Below are positions 1 through 11,599 of a stretch of DNA of 64,000 nt, piece by piece; position 1 is the stretch's first letter; every line of letters starts with the position of its first letter. Origin of the DNA: Branchiostoma floridae (taxonomy: Eukaryota > Chordata > Leptocardii > Amphioxiformes > Branchiostomatidae); NCBI RefSeq assembly GCF_000003815.2, contig NC_049981.1:31420248-31484247 (forward strand). Direction: 5' to 3'. Position numbers and translations under genes: made by a program. The notes under the pieces are model-generated. The model was not told the origin of the DNA and did not search any database. It saw only the letters and a list, made by a program, of their open reading frames with translations.

Positions 1-680
1 TGCCTAGCGAGATCCTGTCTGCCTGTGACTGTGCCTAATGCTTGTCTTTTGTGTCTAGCATACATGTGACTGCTGTCTCATTTGCATACTTGTGACTGGC
101 TACATGCGGCCGTTACCGCTGAGTAACAGATCCTCACAGATCCTCAAACCCTGAAATGTTTTCATGTTTTGACACCAGAACTTGCGTTCTCACGAAAAGC
201 TTTAGTCCACAAGTGATCTCCAAGAGGTTTTCAATCTTGTGTGGAAGAAGAGTTTAAATCCAGATACTCCTCAAGAGATCCTCACGAGGTTTTCAAACAC
301 GGTTACGTCTTACTATATAAGATGGCTGATCGTGAGGGTCGCTCCCAGGTGCAAAATCTCTTTTGTTTATCGACGCCATCTTTAATCGCAAAGGACTGTG
401 GGACGCCATTGTAAAGGTCAAAGGGTCACCCTGTATCGCCACCAAATTTTCTTCCCAAACTTTTTTTAGTGACAAAAAATCAAGGTTTCCCGTAATGTCA
501 TCGTATATAGTGTCGGGGAATGGAAAAAATACTGCATTTTGTATAAGATACTATAATTTTGGTGAGGACAGGTCAACAAAGCGCCTAGCAACGGCCCTAG
601 CAACCGCGGCGTCGTGACCCCAAACACCTGTGGCACAGGTGAATGAATCAAAGTCGCCCGTGCCGTGACGAAAACTCAAG
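1..680. other. Upstream flank of the first gene
   Basis: No coding exon is convincing here. The last 100 bases are GC-rich and contain two TAGCAAC motifs, described separately. An in-frame TGA lies 13 bases before the ATG at 681, so the first gene does not extend its reading frame upstream within this exon. Confidence 0.5.
586..604 (+). promoter_or_regulatory. Two tandem RFX X-box-like half sites
   Basis: TAGCAAC occurs at 586-592 and again at 598-604, about 80 bp before the first ATG. RGYAAC is the conserved right half of the X-box bound by RFX factors, which drive ciliary genes. Seen directly: the two half sites. Inference: RFX control. No clean left half site is visible, so this is tentative. 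Confidence 0.3.
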
Positions 681-3600
681 ATGTCGGTGATCAGTGAAGA
701 GTCCCGTCCCCCCACGGCCCTGTCCCGGGCCAGCATCTCGACATGGGAGATCCCCACCCCGCACTTTCCGCACGAGAGGGTGGGCAGGGGTAGGGTGCTG
801 TTCACAGGTGAGAATATTCCCCCAGGGTTTTTCTGTCGCTTAAATCTAAATCTTTCTAACACACGCGTCTGGGGACTTGTTTGTTGTGGGGGAAACTGAG
901 ACGTATATCACCGTCTACTCTTGCTTTTATAATGGTAAAGTTTTAAGTTTTATTGATAAAGGCGTATAAACTTGGAAAAAAGTTCTTGGTAATGCAGTAT
1001 AGAATCGTCGTCAAATAGCAATTTTATCGTCATTAAGGTACTCTATACTATACTCTGGCTGTAGTGTTTGTTACATGAAGCTTTCACGCGACCAGGACCA
1101 CGTATTTGTTGTGAAGAAAACTATGGATAGCGAGTTTGCCCTAAGCAGAAGTTTTAAGGGGTTTCAACTTGAGGTCCTTCTAGATTTAAGGGTAATGTAA
1201 AATAAAATCGTCGTCAAATAGAGATTTTATCGTCATTGGGGTCTTCAGGGGGTGACTGTAGTGTTTGTTATGTAAACACATAAAGCAATTGTGTCTACCG
1301 TGTACAGCACTGGAAATCAACCAGTTGAGAATACCAGACAATTTCGAAAATATGCACCGGGAAAACACGGCATAATGCCTTTCCAACTGCATCACTTCGA
1401 CACTTGAATTTAAACAAATATAAGGCCAAAAATCGTAATCTTTCCGGAATTCCATTGAGCTTGCATCTCTTATTTTGTAAACATGATCAGTTGCTGGACT
1501 AATGTTTTAAGGCGTGTAGTGTCTCCAGTCTGCCAAAGAAACTGACTTGTTACTTTAAGAGCTTAGGAAAGCGCTTCATGTTGTTCAAAATCGGACAGCG
1601 AAAACGTTTAAGAACACTAATTGGTATCGAAGCAAAGGCTGAGGGTTGTGCAGAACCGAACAAAAGCCTGCAGAACAAGTGGAACAGGTGCGCGGCAGGT
1701 GGTCGCCTCTGTTGTAGCAGGTTTTATTCTAAGGTTTTACAGTTACTTAACTCTTAAGGGTGTCTCAAGTACAGGTTTTGTAAATGATGTGAAGTAAATA
1801 GCGCTTGATTTGTACACCTACTGTCACCTTTGTATGGCTTGTAAATGCAACATCCCTACACTACACTCGTCTTTTGTATTGAGAATTACAACGTGACCCA
1901 TTTCTCTTTCATATTTGCCGATATCAACTTTAGTATCCCCAAACCAAGCTCTTTCGGCCGTTGAAGTTTTGCAGGCCTGAAATTCTACCCGAACTGGATA
2001 TTTTGGCCACAGATTTCTTCTGTTACTGTCTGTGGTATAACTCGGTCGAAGTGAGGCACACAATACGCTGAAATGATTAGAAGGCTGTGTAACAATGAGT
2101 TAACTATGAACGCGTCACTATGACCACCTCCCCAACTCAAACAACTCCAGCCGACCTTATCGCCCGCTGTGGACCTTAATTGTCCAGACCGACGCTCTGA
2201 TTGTCGCCTTTTTCATCATGCACGCATATCATTATTGTGACCGGTGGTGTCAACACGACGTATAACGTTACAGAGTGACCTCAATAAATCTAGACATTTG
2301 AACGGGCGTTGCAGACATTTCCGTCTTCACAACACCGATCTCAATTAAAGCTTCGCCATTAGCAGAATATACAAAGAAAAGCCCTCCTAACGCGATTGTA
2401 ATCCATCACCATTAGGTTAAGCACACAGAGGCGAAGGCAACACAAAACTTTTGATACTGCTGTAAGAACAACATTGTAAGACTTGCTGAAGCCTTGGACA
2501 ACCATGAATCACTGAAAGAGACTACAGCTACATTCTGTTGATTCAACACTAACACAACGAGGAACAGGCTTTTGGAGAATAAAAAAAAAATGATACACTG
2601 CTATAGGCTAAGCGGTAGCCGGAAAAAATGAGTGCTGAAACGAGGGGGGGGGGGACTCCAAGTTGCGTCTTATTTTCACTGACTATTTCGTACGGTCCAA
2701 ACAAATTCCGAACCGGAACCTTATACTTATGTTTTGTACATGTTTATACAATAATCTCCAGGAGTGGACTGCACTGAAAACACTACAGTAACTCTAGAGC
2801 CATCAATGTTATATCCAAGTCTGGATTTTGATGATTTTGACTTGGTACCACTTTTTCTATAGCGCATGGGTGCGATAATCTGAGCATGTACTTTTTGCTC
2901 GTTTCTTTGCACTGTGTATTTGTTGAACGTGAGTTATCGTAAACTTTCTGTGCTTACTTCAGAAACGTAGCGACAACGCATTACATTAAATCGGCAGACT
3001 GGCGTAGCTTCCGCTAAATTCAGGCGCCAATTACGTATACGCTTTACGTATACAATGGACCGATTACGAATTGTTTTTCAGCTGTTCGGCTACGAATTAC
3101 TATACGTGGATTTAGTATAGAAACTAATAGAAGGATATGCATGAGGATATTCGATACTTGCTTGACTGACATTTTTTTGTCAACCCCAGGCGTGGACGGC
3201 ATGTCCGACTACCGCGTGAACGTGCCCGACGAGGTGCGGCACACCGGCATCGGCACCATGTCCCCCGAGGGCACCAGCGAGGTGCTGTACCTGTGGCGCG
3301 CCGCCAGGGGGACCCCCTTCCCCCTGGGGAAGCACCAGAGGGTGGGGGAGATCGGCTGGGCCATCCCCGAGCTGGGCGACAGGCGGGCGCTGACGACTAA
3401 CGCACATTTCAAGGTACTAGTATATGGGAAACTCATTGTTTTATCATACACTGGGCCTCTACCAGTGCTGTAAGTTAACTACGCGAAGAAAAGAATGACT
3501 GGAAGATTTATTGACACAACAAAAGTAAGGAGACTTACAATGGCCTTCCGACTTTCCACGGGTACATATTGATAACAATATGAAAAAAAGACTTGTCAGG

Positions 3601-5107
3601 AAAACTGCTTGTTGGTGGATTACACACAATTTTCATTCTCTACTACGCTTCGCAAAGTTCACTTTAAATGTGGAAAACGATATAACAATCCATAGTGACT
3701 CATGGACGTAATATAATTTCAGAACTATTATATTAATCAGATTTGATATCCTTTGTCTGTTTGTCTGTAATCAAGTGGTATTCTATAACTGCTACCTTTG
3801 TTTCCCCAGCTGGGAGAGTTCCGGGAGGCCTGTGAGAACAGCTACACACATCGGTACCAGAACCCGTGGTAAGCTGCAGCTGGATGATGATATCGATGTT
3901 TTTAAGAAATTCGCACCTCTTGAACCACCCACAAAAAGTGTCATACATGTTATGTTATAGATGAAAGAGATCCCTATTAGCATAAATTACTTCGCCATCC
4001 TTGCCAAATAGAAATGTGAATAAAGCAGATAAAGAAAATCCGGTGAAAAGTGTTTTGATAGGATAAAAATCAAGCTGCGTCGAAGAATGCCTATCAATCT
4101 TTCTTGCCTCAACAAATGTAGTGTGACTTTCTCAAGTTCTACATCATCTCGCGAGAGATTCTGTAAAATATATTAGAATTTTTGTTATGAGGCAAAAGAT
4201 ACCACACACGTAAGTTGTGACTTATACAACTGTTGCGTTTGTTTTATGGCCTATCTCTGCATCTACTTCCAGGGCGAAGGGAGACGACATGAAGGCTTCG
4301 GAGCGGGGAAAGACGGCGGATGGACCCCGTGCGGCCTCCAGGGGAAGTGCACGTCCCCCGACCCGCCCTGTGTCAACCATTGGAGACCTACCTTCCAGGT
4401 GAGCTGTCCCTTGTCGAGCTTGGGATTCGTGACAGTTCAACTTTATCCGCGGGTTAACCAATATCCGTCGTTTACAAAAAAAAGTATGGTTTCCTGAAGA
4501 CAACACAAGACAGCCTGCCTATAACACAAGGTCACCTTTATCCCCGGGGTAGCCAATATCCGTTGTTTTCAAAACATGGTATTTAGAGATATCAAGTCGA
4601 CGGGCGTTGGTTTCAAATTGAAATATTCCCGAGATATTGCAATTTGATGTCCCTAAATGCCCTGTTTTTAAATGGAACGGATATTAGCTAACCCGCATAT
4701 TAAGGGGAACTAACCTTATAGGTGGTGTTGTGTTGTGTGGGAACCACGCGTTTTGTAGGCTACAATCTGAACTAAACGTAAGCTAGCTGTCCAAACGGGG
4801 TAAGAGACGTTCAAGGAAAGACTATCACTCTACATTTGTAAAGACAATAAATTGTTAGAACCTCATGTCCGTATGGTTGTAAAACCAATGATAGAAATAT
4901 ATACAGTACTATTATATAACGTGAAGCATGTTATTCTGCACCACGAGTACTACAACATCCGTGTGCACGTTGGAATGTTAAGTTTGAATTGACAATGCTG
5001 ACACATGTACAACTGCGTGTATCCACAGATATTACCGGCCCAGAATCACCGGGGAGAGACGATCTTCCATCGGCAGCGCCTCTATACACAGCTCGTCGTC
5101 TAGGTAA
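681..5107 (+). CDS. Unrecognised five-exon protein, about 204 aa
   Basis: Coding exons are 681-807, 3190-3413, 3810-3868, 4273-4398 and 5029-5107. Every junction has AG acceptors and GT donors (GTGAGA, GTACTA, GTAAGC, GTGAGC), and the phases (1, 0, 2, 2) fit one continuous frame. The start is supported by an in-frame TGA 13 bases upstream. Exon 2 is strongly coding-like (GC-rich third positions) and includes VDGMSDYRVNVPDEVR and GEIGWAIPELGDRR. Exon 3 encodes LGEFREACENSYTHRYQNP. No signal peptide or membrane segment is seen; the protein is rich in Pro, Arg, Trp and Tyr, as are many small axonemal microtubule proteins, but I recognise no family. Oddity: exons 4 and 5 are also fully open in a second frame (GEGRRHEGFGAGKDGGW...), which looks at least as protein-like, so an unseen micro-exon or a base error between exons 3 and 4 may change the C-terminus. 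Exons 1-3 are the secure part. Confidence 0.7.
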
Positions 5108-5654
5108 CGGCCTTCTCCTGGGTCTCCAACTCTCCATGCTGCCACCCCCTTCCCCTCCCCAACCCTCACTTCTAATCTCTGCTTTATCTTCTATTCCATG
5201 TATCAATGGAGCTCCTGAAGACCTGTCAGCGTTTCCAAACTGACAAAATCTTTGTCTGCAGATTATGATGTCAACTCTTGTCAACCCTGTGCGCTTTTCC
5301 TCTTCCGCTTCTTCAGTAGACTTGTCCAGGTTCGAAATGCGACTCGCTATCCTCATGTTACCCCCTTGTTAACTCATGTCTTTGCTTCAATCTGCTAAAA
5401 GTTACTTACATTTCAGACATTTCAGCCTTTGCATAGTGATTGAATATTTAATTCTATACTAAATGATTATTTTCTTACAGAATGCTTTCAGCTATTGGCG
5501 TGGGTCTGTCCTCATCTTCAAACAGACTTTGCCTGGGTCAAACCCACTATCTATCCTACATCTACATCAAACCACACACGCCAAACCCACTATCCAACTC
5601 TCATTGCAAACTTAGTGTCTCCTGATCTCTACGTCGATACACTAAAGGCCCCCT

Positions 5655-5878
5655 CTCACTTGACGTGCGGCACGCTTGCGGCATTGCTGCGTTCGTTCAC
5701 TGCGGTACTGTTTTGTTATTTTCTCCGATTTGTTATTGTTCAGATATTGCGCAATACGTAATAGTGTGACATAGAAGACCACATTATACACAACAAGTAA
5801 GAAAATTCGTTCTTTATCTCTGACGATCGTTGAGCATCATATCAAAGCCGCAATGCCGCAAGCGTGCCGCACGTCCAG
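5655..5878. mobile_element. MITE-like foldback, cut by the gap
   Basis: The arm GACGTGCGGCACGCTTGCGG near 5662 recurs in reverse complement near 5851-5876. Internal bases such as TTCGTTCTTTATCTCTGA and the AT-rich spacer match a second element at about 61913-62145, so they are one family. The right boundary is lost in the run of N. Confidence 0.6.
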
Positions 5879-6351
5879 NNNNNNNNNNNNNNNNNNNNNN
5901 NNNNNNNNNNNNNNNNNNNNNNNNNNNNNNNNNNNNNNNNNNNNNNNNNNNNNNNNNNNNNNNNNNNNNNNNNNNNNNNNNNNNNNNNNNNNNNNNNNNN
6001 NNNNNNNNNNNNNNNNNNNNNNNNNNNNNNNNNNNNNNNNNNNNNNNNNNNNNNNNNNNNNNNNNNNNNNNNNNNNNNNNNNNNNNNNNNNNNNNNNNNN
6101 NNNNNNNNNNNNNNNNNNNNNNNNNNNNNNNNNNNNNNNNNNNNNNNNNNNNNNNNNNNNNNNNNNNNNNNNNNNNNNNNNNNNNNNNNNNNNNNNNNNN
6201 NNNNNNNNNNNNNNNNNNNNNNNNNNNNNNNNNNNNNNNNNNNNNNNNNNNNNNNNNNNNNNNNNNNNNNNNNNNNNNNNNNNNNNNNNNNNNNNNNNNN
6301 NNNNNNNNNNNNNNNNNNNNNNNNNNNNNNNNNNNNNNNNNNNNNNNNNNN
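5879..6351. other. Assembly gap, 473 N
   Basis: Run of undetermined bases; open frames spanning it are artefacts. The gap starts inside an inverted-repeat element, a common cause of assembly breaks. Confidence 0.99.
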
Positions 6352-7429
6352 TGATATGAGCTTGGCAATTTACGGGAGAGTGAGTTTGATCAGTGTTACT
6401 CTGTGGGTTGAGCTTCACCACGAAATATGTTATGTAAATGTCGCCATATTTGGTGAATGTGGTAATCAATGACGCTATTGAAGGAGAATCCAGCATCAGA
6501 TCAGAACAATGATAAAAATTCGAGAAGTGAATCGCTGTAAATTGAAATTTTGCCCTGAGCGCACCTGTTTGTTGTTTTGCTACCTACCGCGTCACTCCTA
6601 TTGATGTGGTGGTAAAGATTTTGCTGATCACTGCAAATTGATGTTTGCACTCTCTTGTGTGTCATGATTAAAGCCATCACAGACGCACCGATATGTGTAT
6701 GTGGCAGTTTCTTTAAATGCTATGAAGCATTGCGCTAACCCATACTCTTAACACATATGTAAGTACAGTATTATATATTTTAAGTACCCCGGGGCAACAA
6801 CTAAAAAAGAGGTTACAACCGAATCTGTTGGAAATGTTTTATTGAGAGAGAGTAATCATTGTTATGCAAAAAGTGCTCAAGATATTAAGTTTATCCTATG
6901 GTAATCCAACATACTATCAATATACAGCGACGTCCCTACAATTTCTTAATAAGCCCAACCAAAACACTTTTCAAATCTTTTAAAACTTACCATCGAGAAT
7001 TATTGCTACCTATATTTGATCTATCCGATTATCTTAGACGTCCTCTCAGAACGATATTTGTGTTTGTGATGAGTCAGCTAAGTAAAGAAAAAACTGGACG
7101 AGACAGAACAGTAATATATAATGATATGATCGCATCTGGTTCAATAGTATATCTTAGTACAGTGAGTCAGTGCATGGTTCGACACGCCAAGCCTACCCTT
7201 TGACTTCGAAAATACATTTTGTATTTCTTTGCTGTCGATTACATGGAAAATAGCCTATCCATACTTCACAAACGAGCATTTCGGGCTGTACATATAAACA
7301 CCTTGAATAGGTTTAGGTAAGTACTGTCCAAAAAGACCATCCAAAACATAATTCGTAATGTTTGTGTCAATGGGAAATTATCTAAAGAGGTCGGGTACAG
7401 GGGTTCACTTGAACAGGTTTGACTGCATA

Positions 7430-7744
7430 AAGCTAAGGGCACAACCCGCCGAACGTGCAAATACGTGCCAAAACGTTGGCAATCTTTTGGGATCCGTAAG
7501 TGGTAAGTACCGCCTCCGTACGAACTCGTAGGGAATCCGACACGCCGACACGCCGTAGAAACCGTTGCAGGCAAAACCTTGTGTGCTATAGGGCTGCGGA
7601 TTCGCCCCCCGTACGTGCCAGTACGCGCGACGCGCCTGCCCTGTACAGGCTGAACATTTTCAGAAATACATGTACTGGCGGACGTGGCCACCAAAAACAA
7701 AACGGCGGACAAATTGCACGTACGGCGGGTCGTGCCCTTAGCTT
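7430..7744. mobile_element. MITE with about 32-bp terminal inverted repeats
   Basis: AAGCTAAGGGCACAACCCGC at the left end is mirrored by the reverse complement of GCGGGTCGTGCCCTTAGCTT at the right. The arms differ at a few positions. Length 315 bp with no transposase. A 148-codon minus-strand frame overlapping it is a chance product of its GC-rich interior. Confidence 0.75.
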
Positions 7745-7833
7745 AACAAATGTACATGCATATTGCACAATCTATATGCTAGGATTTGAGGCGAAATAAG
7801 TATCTCCATAAGGAAAGTCCGGCGTACATGATG

Positions 7834-7941
7834 TCAGAAAAAGACTGTCTCTAAGAAGACGTAGAACAGCAAACACAAGATGCCGATAATCAGGAAGTTG
7901 ATGACCAACAGCTGGACAGTCTGGATAGTTGACGTGTCCAT
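7834..7941 (-). CDS. Phospholamban/sarcolipin-like micropeptide, copy 1
   Basis: A 35-codon frame begins at the ATG at 7941 and ends TGA. It has a polar N-terminus (MDTSTIQTVQ), a hydrophobic helix of about 20 residues beginning LLVINFLIIGILCLLFYVF, and the tail ETVFF. The motif Q-x-L-x-I-N-F aligns without gaps to the transmembrane start of phospholamban. The frame continues open upstream, but a good acceptor (ACCAATTTCAG) lies 18 bases before the ATG, so a non-coding 5' exon is likely. This is the most downstream member of the array and the only one with Val in ETVFF. Inference: a single-pass membrane regulator of a SERCA-type calcium pump. Another class of small membrane protein is possible. 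Confidence 0.75.
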   Translation of the reverse strand: MDTSTIQTVQLLVINFLIIGILCLLFYVFLETVFF

Positions 7942-8610
7942 TCTCCCTTCTTCTTCCTGAAATTGGTAACAAGAACTTGGAGACAGAAGAAAACTGTCCA
8001 TGACTATGCATGATGTACCAAATGACCAATAAACTGGTTGACGTACCAACTGTCAAGTATCTAATATCAGCTAAGACAAGAACAAGAGATAACCATGCCT
8101 TCAAGTAACCAAAGCTTTCAACCAAGGATTGATGTGCTGAAACTTTTCAAGAACTATTATAGAGTGTAGCCATCAAGTAATGTACTAGCATCCCCACTAG
8201 ATAGCTAAAACAACAATTCAGTCAGATGTGCGAAAGTTATGTGTGAAGGGCCATTCAGTGTAACATAACCAGCTGCTGCCGCGCCGCGTGCCTGTGAAGC
8301 TGGCGTGTTACGACGGGCGGTCATGCCGGCTATATACTATTAGATACAGATCAAAAGCTGGTGTGTTACGCCGAAGAACAGCTATATACAGAAGAAACAT
8401 AATCTTGAAGAAAATTGTTTACACTTTGATTCTTTCATGTGGAAAGAGCCATATAATACAGGAGTCCTTTAGAACTTCAAGTTTGACAAGTAAGAACATA
8501 CCCGAATCCGGTCCTTGCTCGTGTTCCTCTACCGGCAGTTCCCTGTGGAGAGATATGCACGAGAGATGAGAGTCAGTCATGGAAGGATTACAACTTCTGT
8601 AGGACTAATA

Positions 8611-8854
8611 CTGTAGAAGCCAGTTTATTGCACAACGGATTAACGCACACTTCTGTTAACTGCGCGAAATCCCAAAATTCCAAACCGGTGCGGTCTAGCC
8701 CGATTAAATCTCGCTCATTACAGCCCTGGACAGCAGAGTTTGTGTTACACAGACTAGGTGCGGTCCACCTGGATAACATCGCATTATTGCACCAGCCGGA
8801 TAATTGTACGAAATGCGCTGGCAAATAGGCTGTGCAATTAAACGGCTTCTACTG
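8611..8854. mobile_element. Tc1/mariner (pogo)-like MITE with TA duplication
   Basis: The termini are CTGTAGAAGCC and GGCTTCTACTG, flanked on both sides by TA. The arms extend into TTTATTGCACAAC and its near complement. A second copy lies at 42427-42586. No coding capacity. The TA target and CWGTAGAAGCC ends suggest a pogo-type parent. Confidence 0.8.
8695..8756. mobile_element. 62-bp insertion with 8-bp target duplication, nested in the MITE
   Basis: The insert starts CTAGCCCGATTAAATCTCGC and ends TTTGTGTTACACAGACTA. It is bounded by exact 8-bp repeats GGTGCGGT (8687-8694 and 8757-8764). The related MITE at 42427 lacks it, and a 108-bp relative sits in a LINE at 56150. It is one of the smallest mobile units in the window. 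Confidence 0.75.
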
Positions 8855-9251
8855 TAGTACAAAGTCATCAGAAAATCTATCAACCCTGTATAGCATTGAC
8901 GTGTTTTTTTCCAATCACTCTATCGGCCTTTCTCTGTCGGTTTCTGATTCGTGTGTCATCTTTACAAAGGTGTTCCTGGTTCTGTGCTAGAAAGATGGTA
9001 ATCAAACAACCATGATAACTAAAGACATTGATACGATAGTATTATGTAATGATCTATTTAAAAGATTTTAACTATACATAGCTGAAAGAAAAAAAGCAGC
9101 GATTGCTGTGAAGAAAGCAACAGGGCATGTAAAACTGCGGACCGAACAGAAAAGGGATAAAGCCTTATGCACTTTCTAAGACTAGAGAACGATTAACGCA
9201 AAGTTGCTTTTTGTGGCGGAGTGATGCGGTATCACTTTATCGTTACACTTA

Positions 9252-9464
9252 GGGCGCGGTCACATAGGTTGTGCGATCGTCGCACGATTTTAAGGACTTA
9301 GGATTTTCAAGCAGGCCGTGACAGAACCAACCACAGACATGGATCCAAAACAGCATTTTGTGTACCAAGACAGTTGAACTTTGCATGAGACGTACATTTT
9401 TGTCCTTCAAAATGCCCGAAGTTACTGATCGTACGACGATCGTACGACCTATGTGACCGCGCCC
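9252..9464. mobile_element. MITE, 213 bp, GGGCGCGGTCACATAGG termini
   Basis: GGGCGCGGTCACATAGGT at the left is exactly mirrored by ACCTATGTGACCGCGCCC at the right. The inner arms carry a second inverted block around CGTACGATCG. No coding capacity. It lies between micropeptide copies 1 and 2. Confidence 0.85.
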
Positions 9465-10144
9465 ATAAATGACAAATTTGGTACGCATACAGCACGAGGG
9501 GATATCGTGCCCTTATATCTACATTATAAGTTTGCAGAAGAAGCAGAGCCGCGTTGATAGACCGCTACAAGCAGCAGAAGACTGGAGATACGACAGAAAA
9601 GACTGGCGGGCAGCAGCTGCATATATGTAGTACCTGGTGGAGGGTAAGGCGTTTCTTCAACCATCTCACCCTTCCAGCAACAACACTTCGTGGGATACAT
9701 CCAACCATGGACCAGTTTTCGACCAGCTGTCACGTGGTCCAACAGCGTGTTCTGATTGGCCAATGACGATGTATGACTCTAACTAGCTCCTCAAATTTTC
9801 ATAATCAGATACATGTAATTTGATGTACATATACGAGCGGTAAACCAAATAAATATGACTTAGCACAAACTACAACATTGAAAAGATTATCAATTCGTAT
9901 GCAACAGTCATGAAATAGTAGGACCTGAAATGTGGCTACTCTATTTGTACATTGTAAATGTATTCAATTTCGATCACCATTCTCTGAAAACAAGATGTAT
10001 AAATATGCTATTGACACATTTAGAAGATTAGTGCTAGTTCTTGCATTTGGGCGGGTACCTAACCCGTTTTTCTTCTTGCTTTCTAACCTCTCATCCTACC
10101 GATAAATCATTGGCTAAGTAGTAACAATCTTCAGCGTCTATTTT
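9465..10144. other. Spacer between micropeptide copies 1 and 2
   Basis: AT-rich with no supported gene. The last part is presumably the 3' untranslated region of copy 2, but no convincing poly(A) signal was pinned. Confidence 0.4.
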
Positions 10145-10252
10145 CTAGAAGAAAAAGGTCTCGAGGAACACGTAGAAGATGACACACAGGCACGCGATCA
10201 CCAAAAAGTTGATGACCAGACTCTGAGCGTTTCTGATCGTGTCGGCGTCCAT
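10145..10252 (-). CDS. Phospholamban/sarcolipin-like micropeptide, copy 2
   Basis: A 35-codon frame, ATG at 10252, stop TAG. Sequence parts: MDADTIRNAQ, then SLVINFLVIACLCVIFYVF, then LETFFF. It is the most divergent N-terminal half of the array (Ser replaces Leu after the conserved Gln; Val in NFLVI; two Cys in the helix), yet INFL, FYVFLET and FFF are unchanged. Nucleotides differ from the other copies mainly at third codon positions, which indicates selection on the peptide. A polypyrimidine tract ending TTTTCTAG lies about 50 bases upstream of the ATG, so the start codon is probably in a second exon. Function as for copy 1, by inference. Confidence 0.75.
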   Translation of the reverse strand: MDADTIRNAQSLVINFLVIACLCVIFYVFLETFFF

Positions 10253-11012
10253 CTTGCAGATCGTCCAGGCAGATTCCACTTTGATACACGACAGTTGATT
10301 GTTCTAGAAAACAAAACGGTACCAGTACGTATGCACCGTCCGGGAATTCTAAAGTTTCTGGCGAAGCAGACGTTTTAAAACGTAACACCATGTTGTCGAG
10401 TCGTAGTGTGTAAAATTACAGGAGTAGAAAAAGCACCAAGGAACTAGACAGACCTACGGTTAAAAAGAATCATTACAATATATTTACCCACACTCTTCGG
10501 GACGAAGACAGCACAAGACTTATACTTCTATTTTAATCGGTTAAGTACAGTGGAAAAACTGAACATAGAAGGTACAACGAGAACATAAGACATGTGTCAA
10601 ACATAGGGAAACTTGTACATATGAAATTATTTAGTATGGATCCTCATATGTGTTGGTACAATCCAAAATTTGAGGTGATCAATTTTGCGTTGTTCTGAAC
10701 GAAAGTATCAAAACTTCATCATGAAATTATATGAATATGTGATTTTTCTCATTTCGTTAACATGCGTACATACCAAGATATACCTACATATTCATAGTGC
10801 TTACATATGGCTATTGCAGCATATGGCTATTACAGCATATGGCTACTATAGCACATGGCTATTACAGCACTTGGCTATTACAGTATCTTCCATAGAGAAC
10901 TCCCATAGAGACCACCAGCTATGTAAGATGACATGACATGGCAAGACAACATATATGCGTACACATGCGTTAAAATAATCATCTTCCAAGCAGAAAGAGA
11001 AGTTTAGGAGAT
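10253..11012. other. Spacer between copies 2 and 3
   Basis: No gene seen. It contains a short minisatellite (10807-10886). A plus-strand 83-codon frame across that minisatellite is a repeat artefact. Confidence 0.4.
10807..10886. repeat. Minisatellite, five 16-bp units
   Basis: Five consecutive units of about ATGGCTATTACAGCAT with one to three changes each. Confidence 0.85.
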
Positions 11013-11126
11013 CTAGAAGAAAAAGGTTTCCAGAAAAATATAGAAGACAATACCCAAGATTCCGATGATCAAAAAGTTGATCACAAGAAGCTGGACCTGC
11101 TGGAGTGTGCCTTTATCAACCTCCAT
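11013..11126 (-). CDS. Phospholamban/sarcolipin-like micropeptide, copy 3
   Basis: A 37-codon frame, ATG at 11126, stop TAG. Parts: MEVDKGTLQQ, VQLLVINFLIIGILGIVFYI, FLETFFF. Its N-terminus is the longer MExDKxT form shared with copies 5-7. Gly replaces the mid-helix Cys, as in copies 5 and 6, defining a Gly subgroup. The core Q-L-L-V-I-N-F is intact. The bases before the ATG (GTAGAGAAAA) contain no acceptor, so the 5' structure is unclear. Predicted single helix with the short acidic N-terminus cytosolic by analogy to phospholamban. Confidence 0.75.
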   Translation of the reverse strand: MEVDKGTLQQVQLLVINFLIIGILGIVFYIFLETFFF

Positions 11127-11512
11127 TTTTCTCTACCCCGGCGGCTCTCCGATTTTACTGTCAGTGTTTTGTTTTTCGCGAAGATACTTAAAAAGACTGT
11201 TTGTGATGATCTTGCAAAGTGTCAGGATGTTCTTCTGATCAGCGACGAGCACACACCTGACGGCAACCAACGCCTTCGTCACACAAACACAGAAACATGG
11301 GGACGACACAAACAGGCAGTCGTCAGTACTTTAAGTCACCACTGCTCTGAGTCAAACCTATATTAGTGACCACGTCTGCATATGGGACGACGTGGTCATT
11401 GTTAATCATTTTTAGTGGTCCCTTGAATTATTTTTCTAAATTACTCAAGTGTTAAGAATCCTGCCTATAGTATCCACCTGTCTGCTGTGACAGTTTTCTT
11501 CAGGTGCGTTGC

Positions 11513-11599
11513 GAGTGGTCACTATAGACAGGTTTGACTGTGAGTGGTCACTATAGACAGGTTTGACCGTGAGTGGTCACTGTAGACAGGTTTGACTGT
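11513..11599. repeat. Three 29-bp direct repeats
   Basis: GAGTGGTCACTATAGACAGG followed by TTTGACTGT occurs three times head to tail with two substitutions. Confidence 0.85.

Larger units (their letters stand above)
5108..7429. other. Intergenic, interrupted by a gap; no gene seen
   Basis: AT-rich sequence with one foldback element running into the assembly gap. The short open frames here lack splice context or family resemblance. The 101-codon frame at 6898-7203 has AT-biased composition typical of non-coding DNA in this window. Confidence 0.5.

Noticed and set aside
3180-3451. Two minus-strand frames opposite exon 2 of the first gene
   Set aside because: Shadows of a GC-rich coding exon; the plus frame joins to its neighbours by canonical splice sites and the minus frames do not.
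5814-6496. Long frames across the N run
   Set aside because: Created by undetermined bases.
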